DNA of 23,120 bases from a virus (IMGVR_UViG_3300008107_000828:1-23120), one strand, 5' to 3'; positions 15,976 to 21,991 are shown, counted from the first letter of the stretch. Program-made: numbers and translations. Notes: generated from the letters alone by a model not told the origin.

Positions 15976-16323
15976 TTATTTAATTCGTACTCTGTCATAT
16001 CCTGTGTACTCAACTTCTGTTCCTTTATTCGTTTTCCAAAAATACGATCCCAATTTTCTTGCCCCTCTTTTGAGAGAGTCTTTGATACTAGTCTCGCACC
16101 TGTTATTTCGTTCTGACTTGCCACTTTCTACCTCCTTAAGCAGTTCCACATAGTGAATGACCTTATCTAAGTCATCCACTCCACCTTTATCACGCCATCT
16201 ACTGATATATTTGATGATATTACCCTCAATATATGGTATATTATTAGCCGTAATATATTGAATTGGTTGAATTTTAAAGCCTTTATAGTGCTGGCCACCA
16301 ATTTGTTTATCTAATGCACTCAT
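15976..16323 (-). CDS. DUF3310 phage protein (SaV-like)
   Basis: The 115-aa product begins with the DUF3310 signature: QIGGQHYKGFKIQPIQYI (residues 7-24), NNIPYIEGNIIKYISRWRDK (27-46) and VDDLDKVIHYVELLKE (49-64). This compact domain is widespread in phages, usually near nucleotide and DNA metabolism genes; it is sometimes labelled a nucleotide kinase, but no kinase P-loop is visible here. Residues 65-115 are a basic extension without a recognised motif. The start is supported by AAGGAG 8 bases upstream. It is the first gene after the consensus promoter at 16345-16373, so it probably heads a transcription unit with the reductase, the 42-aa gene and the SLOG gene. Confidence 0.82.
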   Translation of the reverse strand: MSALDKQIGGQHYKGFKIQPIQYITANNIPYIEGNIIKYISRWRDKGGVDDLDKVIHYVELLKEVESGKSERNNRCETSIKDSLKRGARKLGSYFWKTNKGTEVEYTGYDRVRIK

Positions 16324-16344
16324 TAAGTTATCTCCTTAGCTATT

Positions 16345-16373
16345 ATTATAACATTTTATTATATACTTGTCAA
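16345..16373 (-). promoter_or_regulatory. Perfect-consensus sigma70 promoter
   Basis: On the - strand TTGACA (16373-16368) and TATAAT (16350-16345) are separated by exactly 17 bp, the bacterial housekeeping consensus. Transcription would begin near 16338, giving a leader of about 15 bases before the DUF3310 ATG at 16323, with AAGGAG in between. The TGA stop of the SprT-like gene lies inside the -35 hexamer. The surrounding DNA is AT-rich, but an exact match at both hexamers with ideal spacing is unlikely by chance. Confidence 0.82.
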
Positions 16374-16726
16374 ACAAAATGTTCACGACTTATTAATAAA
16401 ATCTCACATATTTCATCTGACATATCTTTGAACTTTTTTCTATGTTGATCATAATCTTTATGATGATTATAGTAAAAATACACATGTACCATCTCATGTA
16501 GCATAGTTTCAGCAATTTGGTAGAAGGTTTCGTTTAAGGTACTGATTTGTATACGCATTGGTTCAGGAATAAATAGACCCATATAGTCTTCAGCGTCTGT
16601 TACCTCAAAAGTAATTTTACGACTAGGAGGCATACGTAACTCGTTGAATGGTGGAAGATCTTTAAAGCACTCGTATAGTTTACGAAGATACCTTTTATGT
16701 AGTATTGTTTTTTTAGAGACCACCAT
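16370..16726 (-). CDS. SprT-like zinc metalloprotein
   Basis: The 118-aa protein holds the zinc-binding helix AETMLHEMVHVYFYY with HExxH at residues 77-81, followed by a third candidate ligand in DYDQHRKKF (His95), the spacing of the SprT-like family (HEMVH...H..KF). The N-terminus has a predicted helix and then a beta region (RKITFEVTD...MGLFIPEPMRIQIS) in the usual order. SprT relatives include proteases acting on DNA-protein crosslinks; a role during phage replication is possible but unproven. Length is short, near a minimal domain. It overlaps the upstream gene by 14 bases. Confidence 0.8.
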   Translation of the reverse strand: MVVSKKTILHKRYLRKLYECFKDLPPFNELRMPPSRKITFEVTDAEDYMGLFIPEPMRIQISTLNETFYQIAETMLHEMVHVYFYYNHHKDYDQHRKKFKDMSDEICEILLISREHFV

Positions 16727-16943
16727 GAGCCTCCGCTAACTTCTTAGCATCATACTTTTTAGTATTATTAACACGTTTAATGTTCTTTTCATCAGGAATC
16801 AATGGTATAATCTCTAGGTTATGTTGTTTATTCTTAAGGTCTTTAAGCCAACTAAGTTCAGTAGGCTCACTCATAAGTAAACCATACCAAACTAAATTAC
16901 CTTTGCTATCAAACTCTTTAATTAGCCAGGCACTAGGTATCAT
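16713..16943 (-). CDS. Hypothetical protein, 76 aa
   Basis: The frame overlaps both neighbours slightly (11 bases upstream, 14 downstream), as is common in this block. The product has a small beta start (SAWLIKEFDSKGNLVWYGLL), a middle with SWLKDLKNKQHNLEIIPLIP, and a Lys-rich helical C-terminus (KKYDAKKLAEAHGGL). It has no signal peptide, membrane segment or catalytic motif. I do not recognise a family with confidence. Its place between replication-associated small genes suggests early expression. Confidence 0.6.
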   Translation of the reverse strand: MIPSAWLIKEFDSKGNLVWYGLLMSEPTELSWLKDLKNKQHNLEIIPLIPDEKNIKRVNNTKKYDAKKLAEAHGGL

Positions 16944-17163
16944 TTTTAAAATCCTCTTCTGTTAATACAGGTCTGTCTTTCTTTGCATCTGTAAGCATCA
17001 TTTCTAACCTATTAATGATTTCTTCTTTGTTGTCACCCATAACCTCATCACGTTCGCAATAACCTCTTGGTTTACCATCATCATGATAATAAACCTCATT
17101 GAGTGTATAGTAAAATTCCCCTGTCCTAGGGCATTTACTTTTCATGATTCTATAGTTCCACAT
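16933..17163 (-). CDS. Conserved-type small phage protein, 76 aa
   Basis: The protein begins MWNYRIMKSKCPRTGEFYYT and continues with EVYYHDDGKPRGYC, then a helix (KEEIINRLEMMLTDAKKD) and a PVLTEEDF end. The pattern WNYRIM, GE-YYTLNEVYY-DDG and a final PVL--EDF is one I recall from small phage proteins near replication genes; no function is known. The start shares one base with the stop of the nuclease gene (TAATG). There is no sign of secretion or membrane insertion. Confidence 0.68.
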   Translation of the reverse strand: MWNYRIMKSKCPRTGEFYYTLNEVYYHDDGKPRGYCERDEVMGDNKEEIINRLEMMLTDAKKDRPVLTEEDFKNDT

Positions 17164-17909
17164 TATATATTTACCAACTTTTGAGAACCTTTTTCCTTAA
17201 GATTAGTACCATCTCTAAACCAATTACCACACGTACGGCATTGATATCGTTGATATTTGCCTGTAGAAGTGAGGTTATAGCCTCTTTTCTGGAAAGATTT
17301 AGATGTACATGTAGGGCAACATAGTCCACTATTCTCAAGGACATTATGATTAAGGTGATTCCTAATCCAAGGTTTAAAGCGTTCATAGACCTTTTCTAAA
17401 AGAATAACGTCATTCTTGTTATATTCTTCCATAAGTTTCCATGCTTTAGGGATACCTGCCATACACTGTACCCATAACTCATGGCCACTGTGTTCAGTTT
17501 TCTTACCTAAACCTAATGACTGGGCAACGTAATCTAGTTTGTTAGATACAAATCTAAATCTACCCTTGGCCACAGTCAATAAGTCTATTTCCTTAAATGG
17601 TGCTGGAGGAAACATATTATGTAATAAGAATTCTTTATTAAGAGAAGGGATGTCAAAACGTTTACCATTGTAATGGATAACAGCATCGGCTTCATCTAAG
17701 AGTTTATGGATACCCGCAAGCATCTTTTTATCTCCAGACTTCTTAACAGAATCAAACATCATCTTCTTATCACCAAGCCACTTAGCTGCATAACACATGA
17801 CATACGAAGACTCTCGTAGTTGGTTAAGACCAATGTTCTGATCCCAAATACCCCATACGTGAGCCACGTTAGGTGCCATCTCTATATCTAATAAAAGAAT
17901 CTTACTCAT
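17163..17909 (-). CDS. DnaQ/RNase H-like nuclease with C-terminal zinc ribbon
   Basis: Starting at ATG 17909 (the frame extends upstream to a TTG without good signals), the 248-aa product has a 3'-5' exonuclease-like core: LLLDIEMAPN (Asp8, Glu10), VIHYNGKRFDIPSLNKEF (Asp86) and EEYNKNDVILLEKVYERF (Tyr163, Asp167). Residues 198-227 form a zinc ribbon with two CxxC knuckles (CPTC, CRTC). AAAGG lies 9 bases before the start. It resembles the predicted RNase H-like proteins of aquatic podoviruses. Since the phage polymerase's own exonuclease looks damaged, this protein could matter for proofreading or DNA processing, but that is inference. Confidence 0.72.
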   Translation of the reverse strand: MSKILLLDIEMAPNVAHVWGIWDQNIGLNQLRESSYVMCYAAKWLGDKKMMFDSVKKSGDKKMLAGIHKLLDEADAVIHYNGKRFDIPSLNKEFLLHNMFPPAPFKEIDLLTVAKGRFRFVSNKLDYVAQSLGLGKKTEHSGHELWVQCMAGIPKAWKLMEEYNKNDVILLEKVYERFKPWIRNHLNHNVLENSGLCCPTCTSKSFQKRGYNLTSTGKYQRYQCRTCGNWFRDGTNLKEKGSQKLVNI

Positions 17910-17910
17910 A

Positions 17911-18024
17911 TTATTGTACCTTTGTAGTAACTGCTTTCCATCTAGTTGCAAACAATATAAAGTTACGTCTATACTGTAAGAGTAAAGGGCTATTACCTTC
18001 TTTCAAATATCTTAACTGAATCAT
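17911..18024 (-). CDS. 37-aa small phage protein filling an intergenic gap
   Basis: The ORF starts by an ATGA overlap with the stop of the 64-aa gene and ends two bases before the nuclease ATG. It reads MIQLRYLKEGNSPLLLQYRR and ends WKAVTTKVQ. The arrangement (LQYR, variable middle, W-x-V--V end) is similar to a family of tiny phage proteins I recall with the order LQYR...WxxW..V. Function is unknown. Its exact fit between genes is the main support. Confidence 0.6.
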   Translation of the reverse strand: MIQLRYLKEGNSPLLLQYRRNFILFATRWKAVTTKVQ

Positions 18025-18215
18025 TGAACACTTCCTCCTAGTTCTTTGTGTAGTTCAAACTCTTGTTCTGCTTGACCAAGGTTTACATTAATAATACCAT
18101 GATGAATTAGATCTTTAATTGCATGATCCATCAGAAATGCTGCTTCTCCTGGATCTACATGGAAATCAAAATCATAACTCCCATCTTCATTTGCGACACA
18201 ATTGCTTATAAGCAT
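18021..18215 (-). CDS. Small acidic phage protein, 64 aa
   Basis: The product starts at ATG 18215 with AAAGGA 8 bases upstream and overlaps the endonuclease gene by 29 bases. The core DGSYDFDFHVDPGEAAFLMD, then HAIKDLIHHGIINV, is a pattern I recall from small phage proteins near replication genes. It is acidic, with a short beta hairpin and one long helix predicted. No enzymatic motif is visible and no function is known. Confidence 0.68.
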   Translation of the reverse strand: MLISNCVANEDGSYDFDFHVDPGEAAFLMDHAIKDLIHHGIINVNLGQAEQEFELHKELGGSVQ

Positions 18216-18594
18216 TTAACCAATCCTTTCTAAAGTCTAGCCATTCAAAACCATTGTCAGTGGCCCACATAGCATAGGTTGTTTTACTTCGTTTAGTTAT
18301 CTTGTTATCAGGGTTCATGAATAAAAAGATAATACGGACAGTAGGATTAGAATCTCTAAACCAAACCATCTTCTTTCGTGTTTCTAAATCAAGCTTGCCT
18401 TTAGCTTCAATGAATACATTACTTCTTCCTGTTTTAAAGTCAGGAATATAAGTTCTTTCTACTTCAGGTTGTATGAATTTAAACCTTTGAGGTTCATACT
18501 TTACCGTTGGAAATTCTTTTTTTAATACTGACCATACCTTTTCTTCTAACTTACTCTTGAATGAGGGCACTAAACCTATCCTTCCAGTTATCAT
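18187..18594 (-). CDS. Endonuclease I, Holliday-junction resolvase (T7 gp3-like)
   Basis: The 135-aa enzyme matches the T7 endonuclease I active site: SKLEEKV (Glu17), TYIPDF (Asp52) and FIEAKGK (Glu63, Lys65). Spacings of 35, 11 and 2 residues compare with 35, 10 and 2 in T7 (E20, D55, E65, K67). The family cuts branched DNA, resolving recombination intermediates and helping degrade host DNA. The start is ambiguous: ATG 18594 overlaps the exonuclease gene by 44 bases, while a GTG at 18570 has AAGGA 8 bases upstream and keeps all catalytic residues. It lies between the exonuclease and small-protein genes. Confidence 0.87.
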   Translation of the reverse strand: MITGRIGLVPSFKSKLEEKVWSVLKKEFPTVKYEPQRFKFIQPEVERTYIPDFKTGRSNVFIEAKGKLDLETRKKMVWFRDSNPTVRIIFLFMNPDNKITKRSKTTYAMWATDNGFEWLDFRKDWLNAYKQLCRK

Positions 18595-19249
18595 CTAAGG
18601 ATCTTAAAATCCATAACACACTTGCATTCATGATAAACTCATCATCATTTCCATACAAATCTCTTACTTGGTTAAACATTTGGATATGGCTACTGCAATC
18701 AGCAAGTAACTTACTAGCTTTCTTCTCACCCAACCCTTCAATACCTTTAACATTATCTGAAGTATCTCCTTTAAGACATTGTTTATAAAAGAGTCTTAGT
18801 CCTTCTAACTCTGTTTGTTCTATGAATGTATCAGGTCTAGTCCAACCTTTACCATTAATTTCCCAGGAAAAATGTTTACCTGGTACTTGTAATAAGTCTT
18901 TATCTAAAGAACAAATAATTGTATCATCAGTTTGATAGATAGCTAAAGCATCATCAGCTTCAAGAGTTTCAGGTGCATACTCAGCACTTAATTTCTCAAT
19001 ACTATATTCTTGCAAATCTCTTAGATGCTTAGGTTTGGGTGCTACTCTATTAGCTTTATACTCAGGGTATATTTGTTTTCTAAAATTATTAGGGCCAGTT
19101 AAGAATGCTCTATAACTGGTGGCTTGTGTCTTATTAAGAATGTTATCTAGTAGTTCGTCTATTCTATATAAGGCAATGTTAAGATCATCATTCTCAGCAC
19201 TAGCTGCACATCTATAACATAATAAGTCTTGATCAATAAGGGCTTGCAT
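18551..19249 (-). CDS. 5'-3' exonuclease, FEN family (T7 gp6-like role)
   Basis: The 232-aa protein carries the acidic metal sites of the flap/5' nuclease family: ALIDQDLLCYR (Asp6, Asp8), NNFRKQIYPEYKANR (54-68), TLEADDALAIY (Glu97, Asp99, Asp100), SLDKDLLQVPGKHF (Asp116, Asp118) and LKGDTSDNVKGIEGLGEKKA (Asp162, Asp165, then the helix-hairpin-helix). It would remove RNA primers and degrade host DNA. It is somewhat shorter than T7 gp6 (300 aa), mainly at the C-terminus. It starts through a TAATG overlap with the membrane-protein gene. Confidence 0.87.
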   Translation of the reverse strand: MQALIDQDLLCYRCAASAENDDLNIALYRIDELLDNILNKTQATSYRAFLTGPNNFRKQIYPEYKANRVAPKPKHLRDLQEYSIEKLSAEYAPETLEADDALAIYQTDDTIICSLDKDLLQVPGKHFSWEINGKGWTRPDTFIEQTELEGLRLFYKQCLKGDTSDNVKGIEGLGEKKASKLLADCSSHIQMFNQVRDLYGNDDEFIMNASVLWILRSLDDNWKDRFSALIQE

Positions 19250-19623
19250 TATAGACTAGGTTCTACTTTCTTATAAGTTTTATCTTGATTAGGATCTACC
19301 AAGAATACATTGGCGGGGAAAGTTGAAGTATCACCTTTATACCATTGGATAACAATATTCTCTCCCTCACCTTTGTAACATGCAATCATTCTATTACCAT
19401 CTACTCGTGTAGCAATTGCAGCCCAGGGATATAAATTTTTAATCTCAGGGATCATACAATCTACATTAGATAAGGTAATAACTACATTATCATTGTATCT
19501 ATAGTGTAGATACTTTAACTCTTTAGCGTTAAGTCTGGAAAAGAACATTGACCATGAAAGTAAACATAGTATAATTCCAGAAGCTAGTAGTGTTCTTATA
19601 ACCCAGACTTCCCACTTTTTCAT
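19249..19623 (-). CDS. Membrane-anchored small protein with extracytoplasmic domain
   Basis: The 124-aa product has a basic N-terminus and one hydrophobic segment at residues 7-28 (WVIRTLLASGIILCLLSWSM), so it is probably a single-pass inner-membrane protein. The remaining 95 residues are soluble, with two cysteines (DCMIPEIKNLYPWAAIATR and MIACYKGEG) that could pair, and an aromatic strand region (NIVIQWYKGDTSTFPANVFL). The YPWAA...GNR, IVIQWYKGD and FPANVF pattern recalls small phage inner-membrane proteins near replication genes. No holin or spanin signature is clear. Exclusion or anchoring of replication are both possible. Confidence 0.6.
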   Translation of the reverse strand: MKKWEVWVIRTLLASGIILCLLSWSMFFSRLNAKELKYLHYRYNDNVVITLSNVDCMIPEIKNLYPWAAIATRVDGNRMIACYKGEGENIVIQWYKGDTSTFPANVFLVDPNQDKTYKKVEPSL

Positions 19624-19631
19624 ATTAAATC

Positions 19632-20141
19632 CTAGACTGGAATATCATCTTGAAGTTCATTAATAGCATCTACACCTTCAGCTTTAGAGAATACATAAGC
19701 TTCAAATTGTTTAGCTACTCTAATAACTTCGTCAACTGATTTACCTTGACCCAGTAATTCAACTGCAGTAGAGAGTGAAGACTGACGAATGATAAACACT
19801 TGTCGTGCTGCTCTTTCTTCTTTAGTTTCATAGTTAGATCCAGTTACTCTAGCACCTGTTGATGCACTTGCTGGTTTAGTTTCTGCCACTGCTCCATCTC
19901 CTTCTAAGCCTACCCAATCCCAGTAGCCTGTCTTTTCATTTTTAACTGTAGTAACATTTACTACATCACCTTTAACCCATTCTTTAGCAGCCTTGTATAC
20001 ATTAGGGTTGCTGAATGAAATGAGTTTCTTTAACTGAGGTTGACCTTGTTCATTCTTATAAGCCACTTCTAGCTGTTGAAAAGTTCTACCACTCTCAGAT
20101 TTCTTTGTATTTTCTGTTACATCAATCACTGTAATTTGCAT
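19632..20141 (-). CDS. Single-stranded DNA-binding protein (phage type)
   Basis: The 169-aa product has an OB-fold-like N-terminal part (residues 1-82: MQITVIDVTENTKKSESG, QQLEVAYKN, GDVVNVTTVKNEKTGYWDWV), a Thr/Ala/Ser linker (83-103), and a conserved block YETKEERAARQVFIIRQSSL (104-123) that I recall from SSB-like proteins of aquatic podoviruses. It ends ELQDDIPV, close to the DDDIPF tail by which bacterial SSB recruits partners. GGAG lies 7 bases before the start, which overlaps the polymerase C-terminal gene by 20 bases. It would coat single-stranded DNA during replication. Confidence 0.72.
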   Translation of the reverse strand: MQITVIDVTENTKKSESGRTFQQLEVAYKNEQGQPQLKKLISFSNPNVYKAAKEWVKGDVVNVTTVKNEKTGYWDWVGLEGDGAVAETKPASASTGARVTGSNYETKEERAARQVFIIRQSSLSTAVELLGQGKSVDEVIRVAKQFEAYVFSKAEGVDAINELQDDIPV

Positions 20142-20847
20142 TTATAATCTCCATATTTCCCCATGTGGATCCTACTTGGCATTCCACTCTCATGGGTAGG
20201 TTAAAGTCTTTACCAAATAATTTTTTAAAATTACCTGGTATATCGTTGAAACACTTATCTACTAAATTTACTATACTAATATTATCCCATACTTTGGAAT
20301 CAAAGTCAAGTATTATTGAATCATGTACAGTATTAACAAGTTTTACTCCTTCCTTATTTAATAATCTATTTCTTAAACTTACCCTTGCAATAGCCATAAG
20401 GTCCGCTCCAAGTCCTTGCACTGGATAGTTAAGGATCTTGGTGCGTGGCCATTCTACTTTATTATACTTAACTTCAGGTTCATAGTAATAAGTTCTACCA
20501 GTAGGCATAACTAGTTTTCTATCACGTTTAGCGTCATTAAGAATCCTAGTATGCCAGTCTCGTAAACCTTTATACTTATCATAGAACTGATCTATAACTC
20601 CTTGCCAGAATCTTTCGTTGCCAATATCTTTAAAGTTTGGATCATTCGCATAAGAGTATGCAGATCCTCCGTAGATAAGTCTGAATACGAATGTTTTAGC
20701 AATAAGTCTACTTGGTAACCCAAATCGTTTTTGGTTGTCTGAATGTTGATCAACACTATCCCATATCTCCTTTAATGCAGTCTGATCCTGAGATAAATAA
20801 GTAGCACCAACCCATTCCAATTGCTTAGCATCTGCTTGTAATAGCAT
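20122..20847 (-). CDS. DNA polymerase family A, C-terminal (palm/fingers) part
   Basis: The 241-aa product holds the polymerase active site: motif A LLQADAKQLEWVG (Asp6, Glu11), motif B RLIAKTFVFRLIYGG (Arg47, Lys51, Phe55, Tyr59, the same spacing as T7 R518, K522, Y526, Y530), NYPVQGLGADLM (140-151) and motif C TVHDSIIL (His175, Asp176, Ser177). The T7 Y526 position is Phe, as in E. coli Pol I, and the usual HDE is HDS. The start shares one base with the stop of the N-terminal half (TAATG), with AAGG 8 bases upstream. Together the halves total 572 aa, against 704 for T7 polymerase. Confidence 0.88.
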   Translation of the reverse strand: MLLQADAKQLEWVGATYLSQDQTALKEIWDSVDQHSDNQKRFGLPSRLIAKTFVFRLIYGGSAYSYANDPNFKDIGNERFWQGVIDQFYDKYKGLRDWHTRILNDAKRDRKLVMPTGRTYYYEPEVKYNKVEWPRTKILNYPVQGLGADLMAIARVSLRNRLLNKEGVKLVNTVHDSIILDFDSKVWDNISIVNLVDKCFNDIPGNFKKLFGKDFNLPMRVECQVGSTWGNMEIINANYSD

Positions 20848-21842
20848 TAGTTATACCTTGAAGTAAATAATGATTTGATTTCTCCATCAAAGTTTTGTAG
20901 GTTAGGTTTACTAGATGATAGTCTTCCTGTCCTAGCTACACATTGATTAAGTTGTCCGTATATCATTCCTTCATCCCAGTTAAGTTGCTTAATTAAATTA
21001 ACTAATCCTTCATAATATGTTGACAATCTTTTCTCTAGTGTAGAGCGAAAGAGTAGAGTCTCAATTATTTCTTTAGCTTGTTTAGAACCTCGTAACGACT
21101 TAAGAGTATTCTCATCTGTAGAGTATAACCCTTCTTTCATTAACTCAGATCCTTTTAAAGGATTTACGAGTCTTGGGAAAGAGACTGTGTAATCTTCCCA
21201 TCGTTCCTTTGGTTGACCCACTCTACTGCCTGTCTTAAAAGTACCGATAACCACTCGACGCTTAAGGCTGATGTCCCCACCATATAAGAAAGCACTAAGA
21301 TGATCAGTGCTGTTAGGGTTAAACTGAGGACAAGTATGGTGTTGATAAAGTGATTCGTCAATCTTATCAATGTATGTAGCAAGTTTTTCTCCTTCATTAA
21401 TACTCTGTTTAGTATCATATAGAAGACCATTAAACTCCATCTCTTGTAAGACTAACAGATCTTGATTATGTAAGCTGATCAGTCTTTTTAAATGAGGTAC
21501 AGTTTCTATCTGTTCTAGTTGTTTAAGATATACTTGTTCAGTTAGTTTGATATCTTGTGCTAGATATTCCACCAATTGGCAGTCCCATATCCTTTTGTCA
21601 GTAAAGTCTATTTGATATCGTTTGAGCCAGTGTAGGTCGAATTTAATATTGAATCCAACCAGAAGTTCGCATATATTAATTTGATCCTGGATCGTATCAA
21701 GTTTAGTTTTGTACGGAGCATCATCGTATTCAATACTGTATAAGCCATCTGTAGTTCCTACATAACAAAGTTTATTAGTTCTATCAAAGGGATTACCTTT
21801 GTTAGATATTGTTGTTTCAACGTCAAGAGTTAAGTAGCGCAT
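20847..21842 (-). CDS. DNA polymerase family A, N-terminal (exonuclease/thumb) part
   Basis: The 331-aa product covers the 3'-5' exonuclease and thumb. Exo I is LTLDVET (Asp7, Glu9), Exo II LVGFNIKFDLHWL (Asp69) and Exo III EYLAQDIKLTEQVY (Asp97). Later parts look complete: FNPNSTDHLSAFLYGG (174-189), RSTLEKRLSTYYEGL (266-280) and GQLNQCVARTGRLSSSKPNL (296-315), ending LFTSRYN just before where motif A should begin. Exo II to Exo III is only 28 residues; in T7 (D65, D174) it is 109 and in Klenow (D424, D501) 77, so about 50 or more residues seem lost. Proofreading may be impaired. Confidence 0.85.
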   Translation of the reverse strand: MRYLTLDVETTISNKGNPFDRTNKLCYVGTTDGLYSIEYDDAPYKTKLDTIQDQINICELLVGFNIKFDLHWLKRYQIDFTDKRIWDCQLVEYLAQDIKLTEQVYLKQLEQIETVPHLKRLISLHNQDLLVLQEMEFNGLLYDTKQSINEGEKLATYIDKIDESLYQHHTCPQFNPNSTDHLSAFLYGGDISLKRRVVIGTFKTGSRVGQPKERWEDYTVSFPRLVNPLKGSELMKEGLYSTDENTLKSLRGSKQAKEIIETLLFRSTLEKRLSTYYEGLVNLIKQLNWDEGMIYGQLNQCVARTGRLSSSKPNLQNFDGEIKSLFTSRYN

Positions 21843-21991
21843 TCTCCGCGAGGTTCTCCATAAAATTTATCTATTGCTTCTTCTATTGTATCATCTTCAT
21901 TAGAAAAAAGCAAGAGATCTTCTGCTTCTTCAACAGATAAACTATCATCAAATTCTAAAATGTCTTGGACTGTTGCATTATAAATCTTCAT
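21830..21991 (-). CDS. Acidic 53-aa protein between helicase and polymerase
   Basis: The ORF starts at ATG 21991 with GGAGG 9 bases upstream, overlapping the helicase stop by 14 bases, and ends 13 bases inside the polymerase N-terminal gene. It begins MKIYNATVQDILEFDDSLSV, is strongly acidic in the middle (EEAEDLLLFSNEDD, TIEEAIDKFYG) and ends EPRGECAT. It fills the only gap between helicase and polymerase. The ending FYGEPRGECA resembles small phage proteins I recall in this position. A role as a replisome accessory is possible but unproven. Confidence 0.7.
   Translation of the reverse strand: MKIYNATVQDILEFDDSLSVEEAEDLLLFSNEDDTIEEAIDKFYGEPRGECAT

Noticed and set aside
17910-17951. Longer nuclease N-terminus starting at TTG 17951
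   Set aside because: The extension overlaps the 37-aa ORF, has no ribosome site, and the conserved domain begins right at the ATG at 17909.
20835-20865. Programmed frameshift joining the two polymerase halves
   Set aside because: A -1 shift would join the frames, but there is no slippery heptamer, while the second half has its own AAGG-ATG start; separate translation is the simpler reading.
21164-21430. 88-aa ORF in another frame of the polymerase N-terminal gene
   Set aside because: Fully inside a conserved region of the polymerase, without a ribosome site or recognisable motifs.
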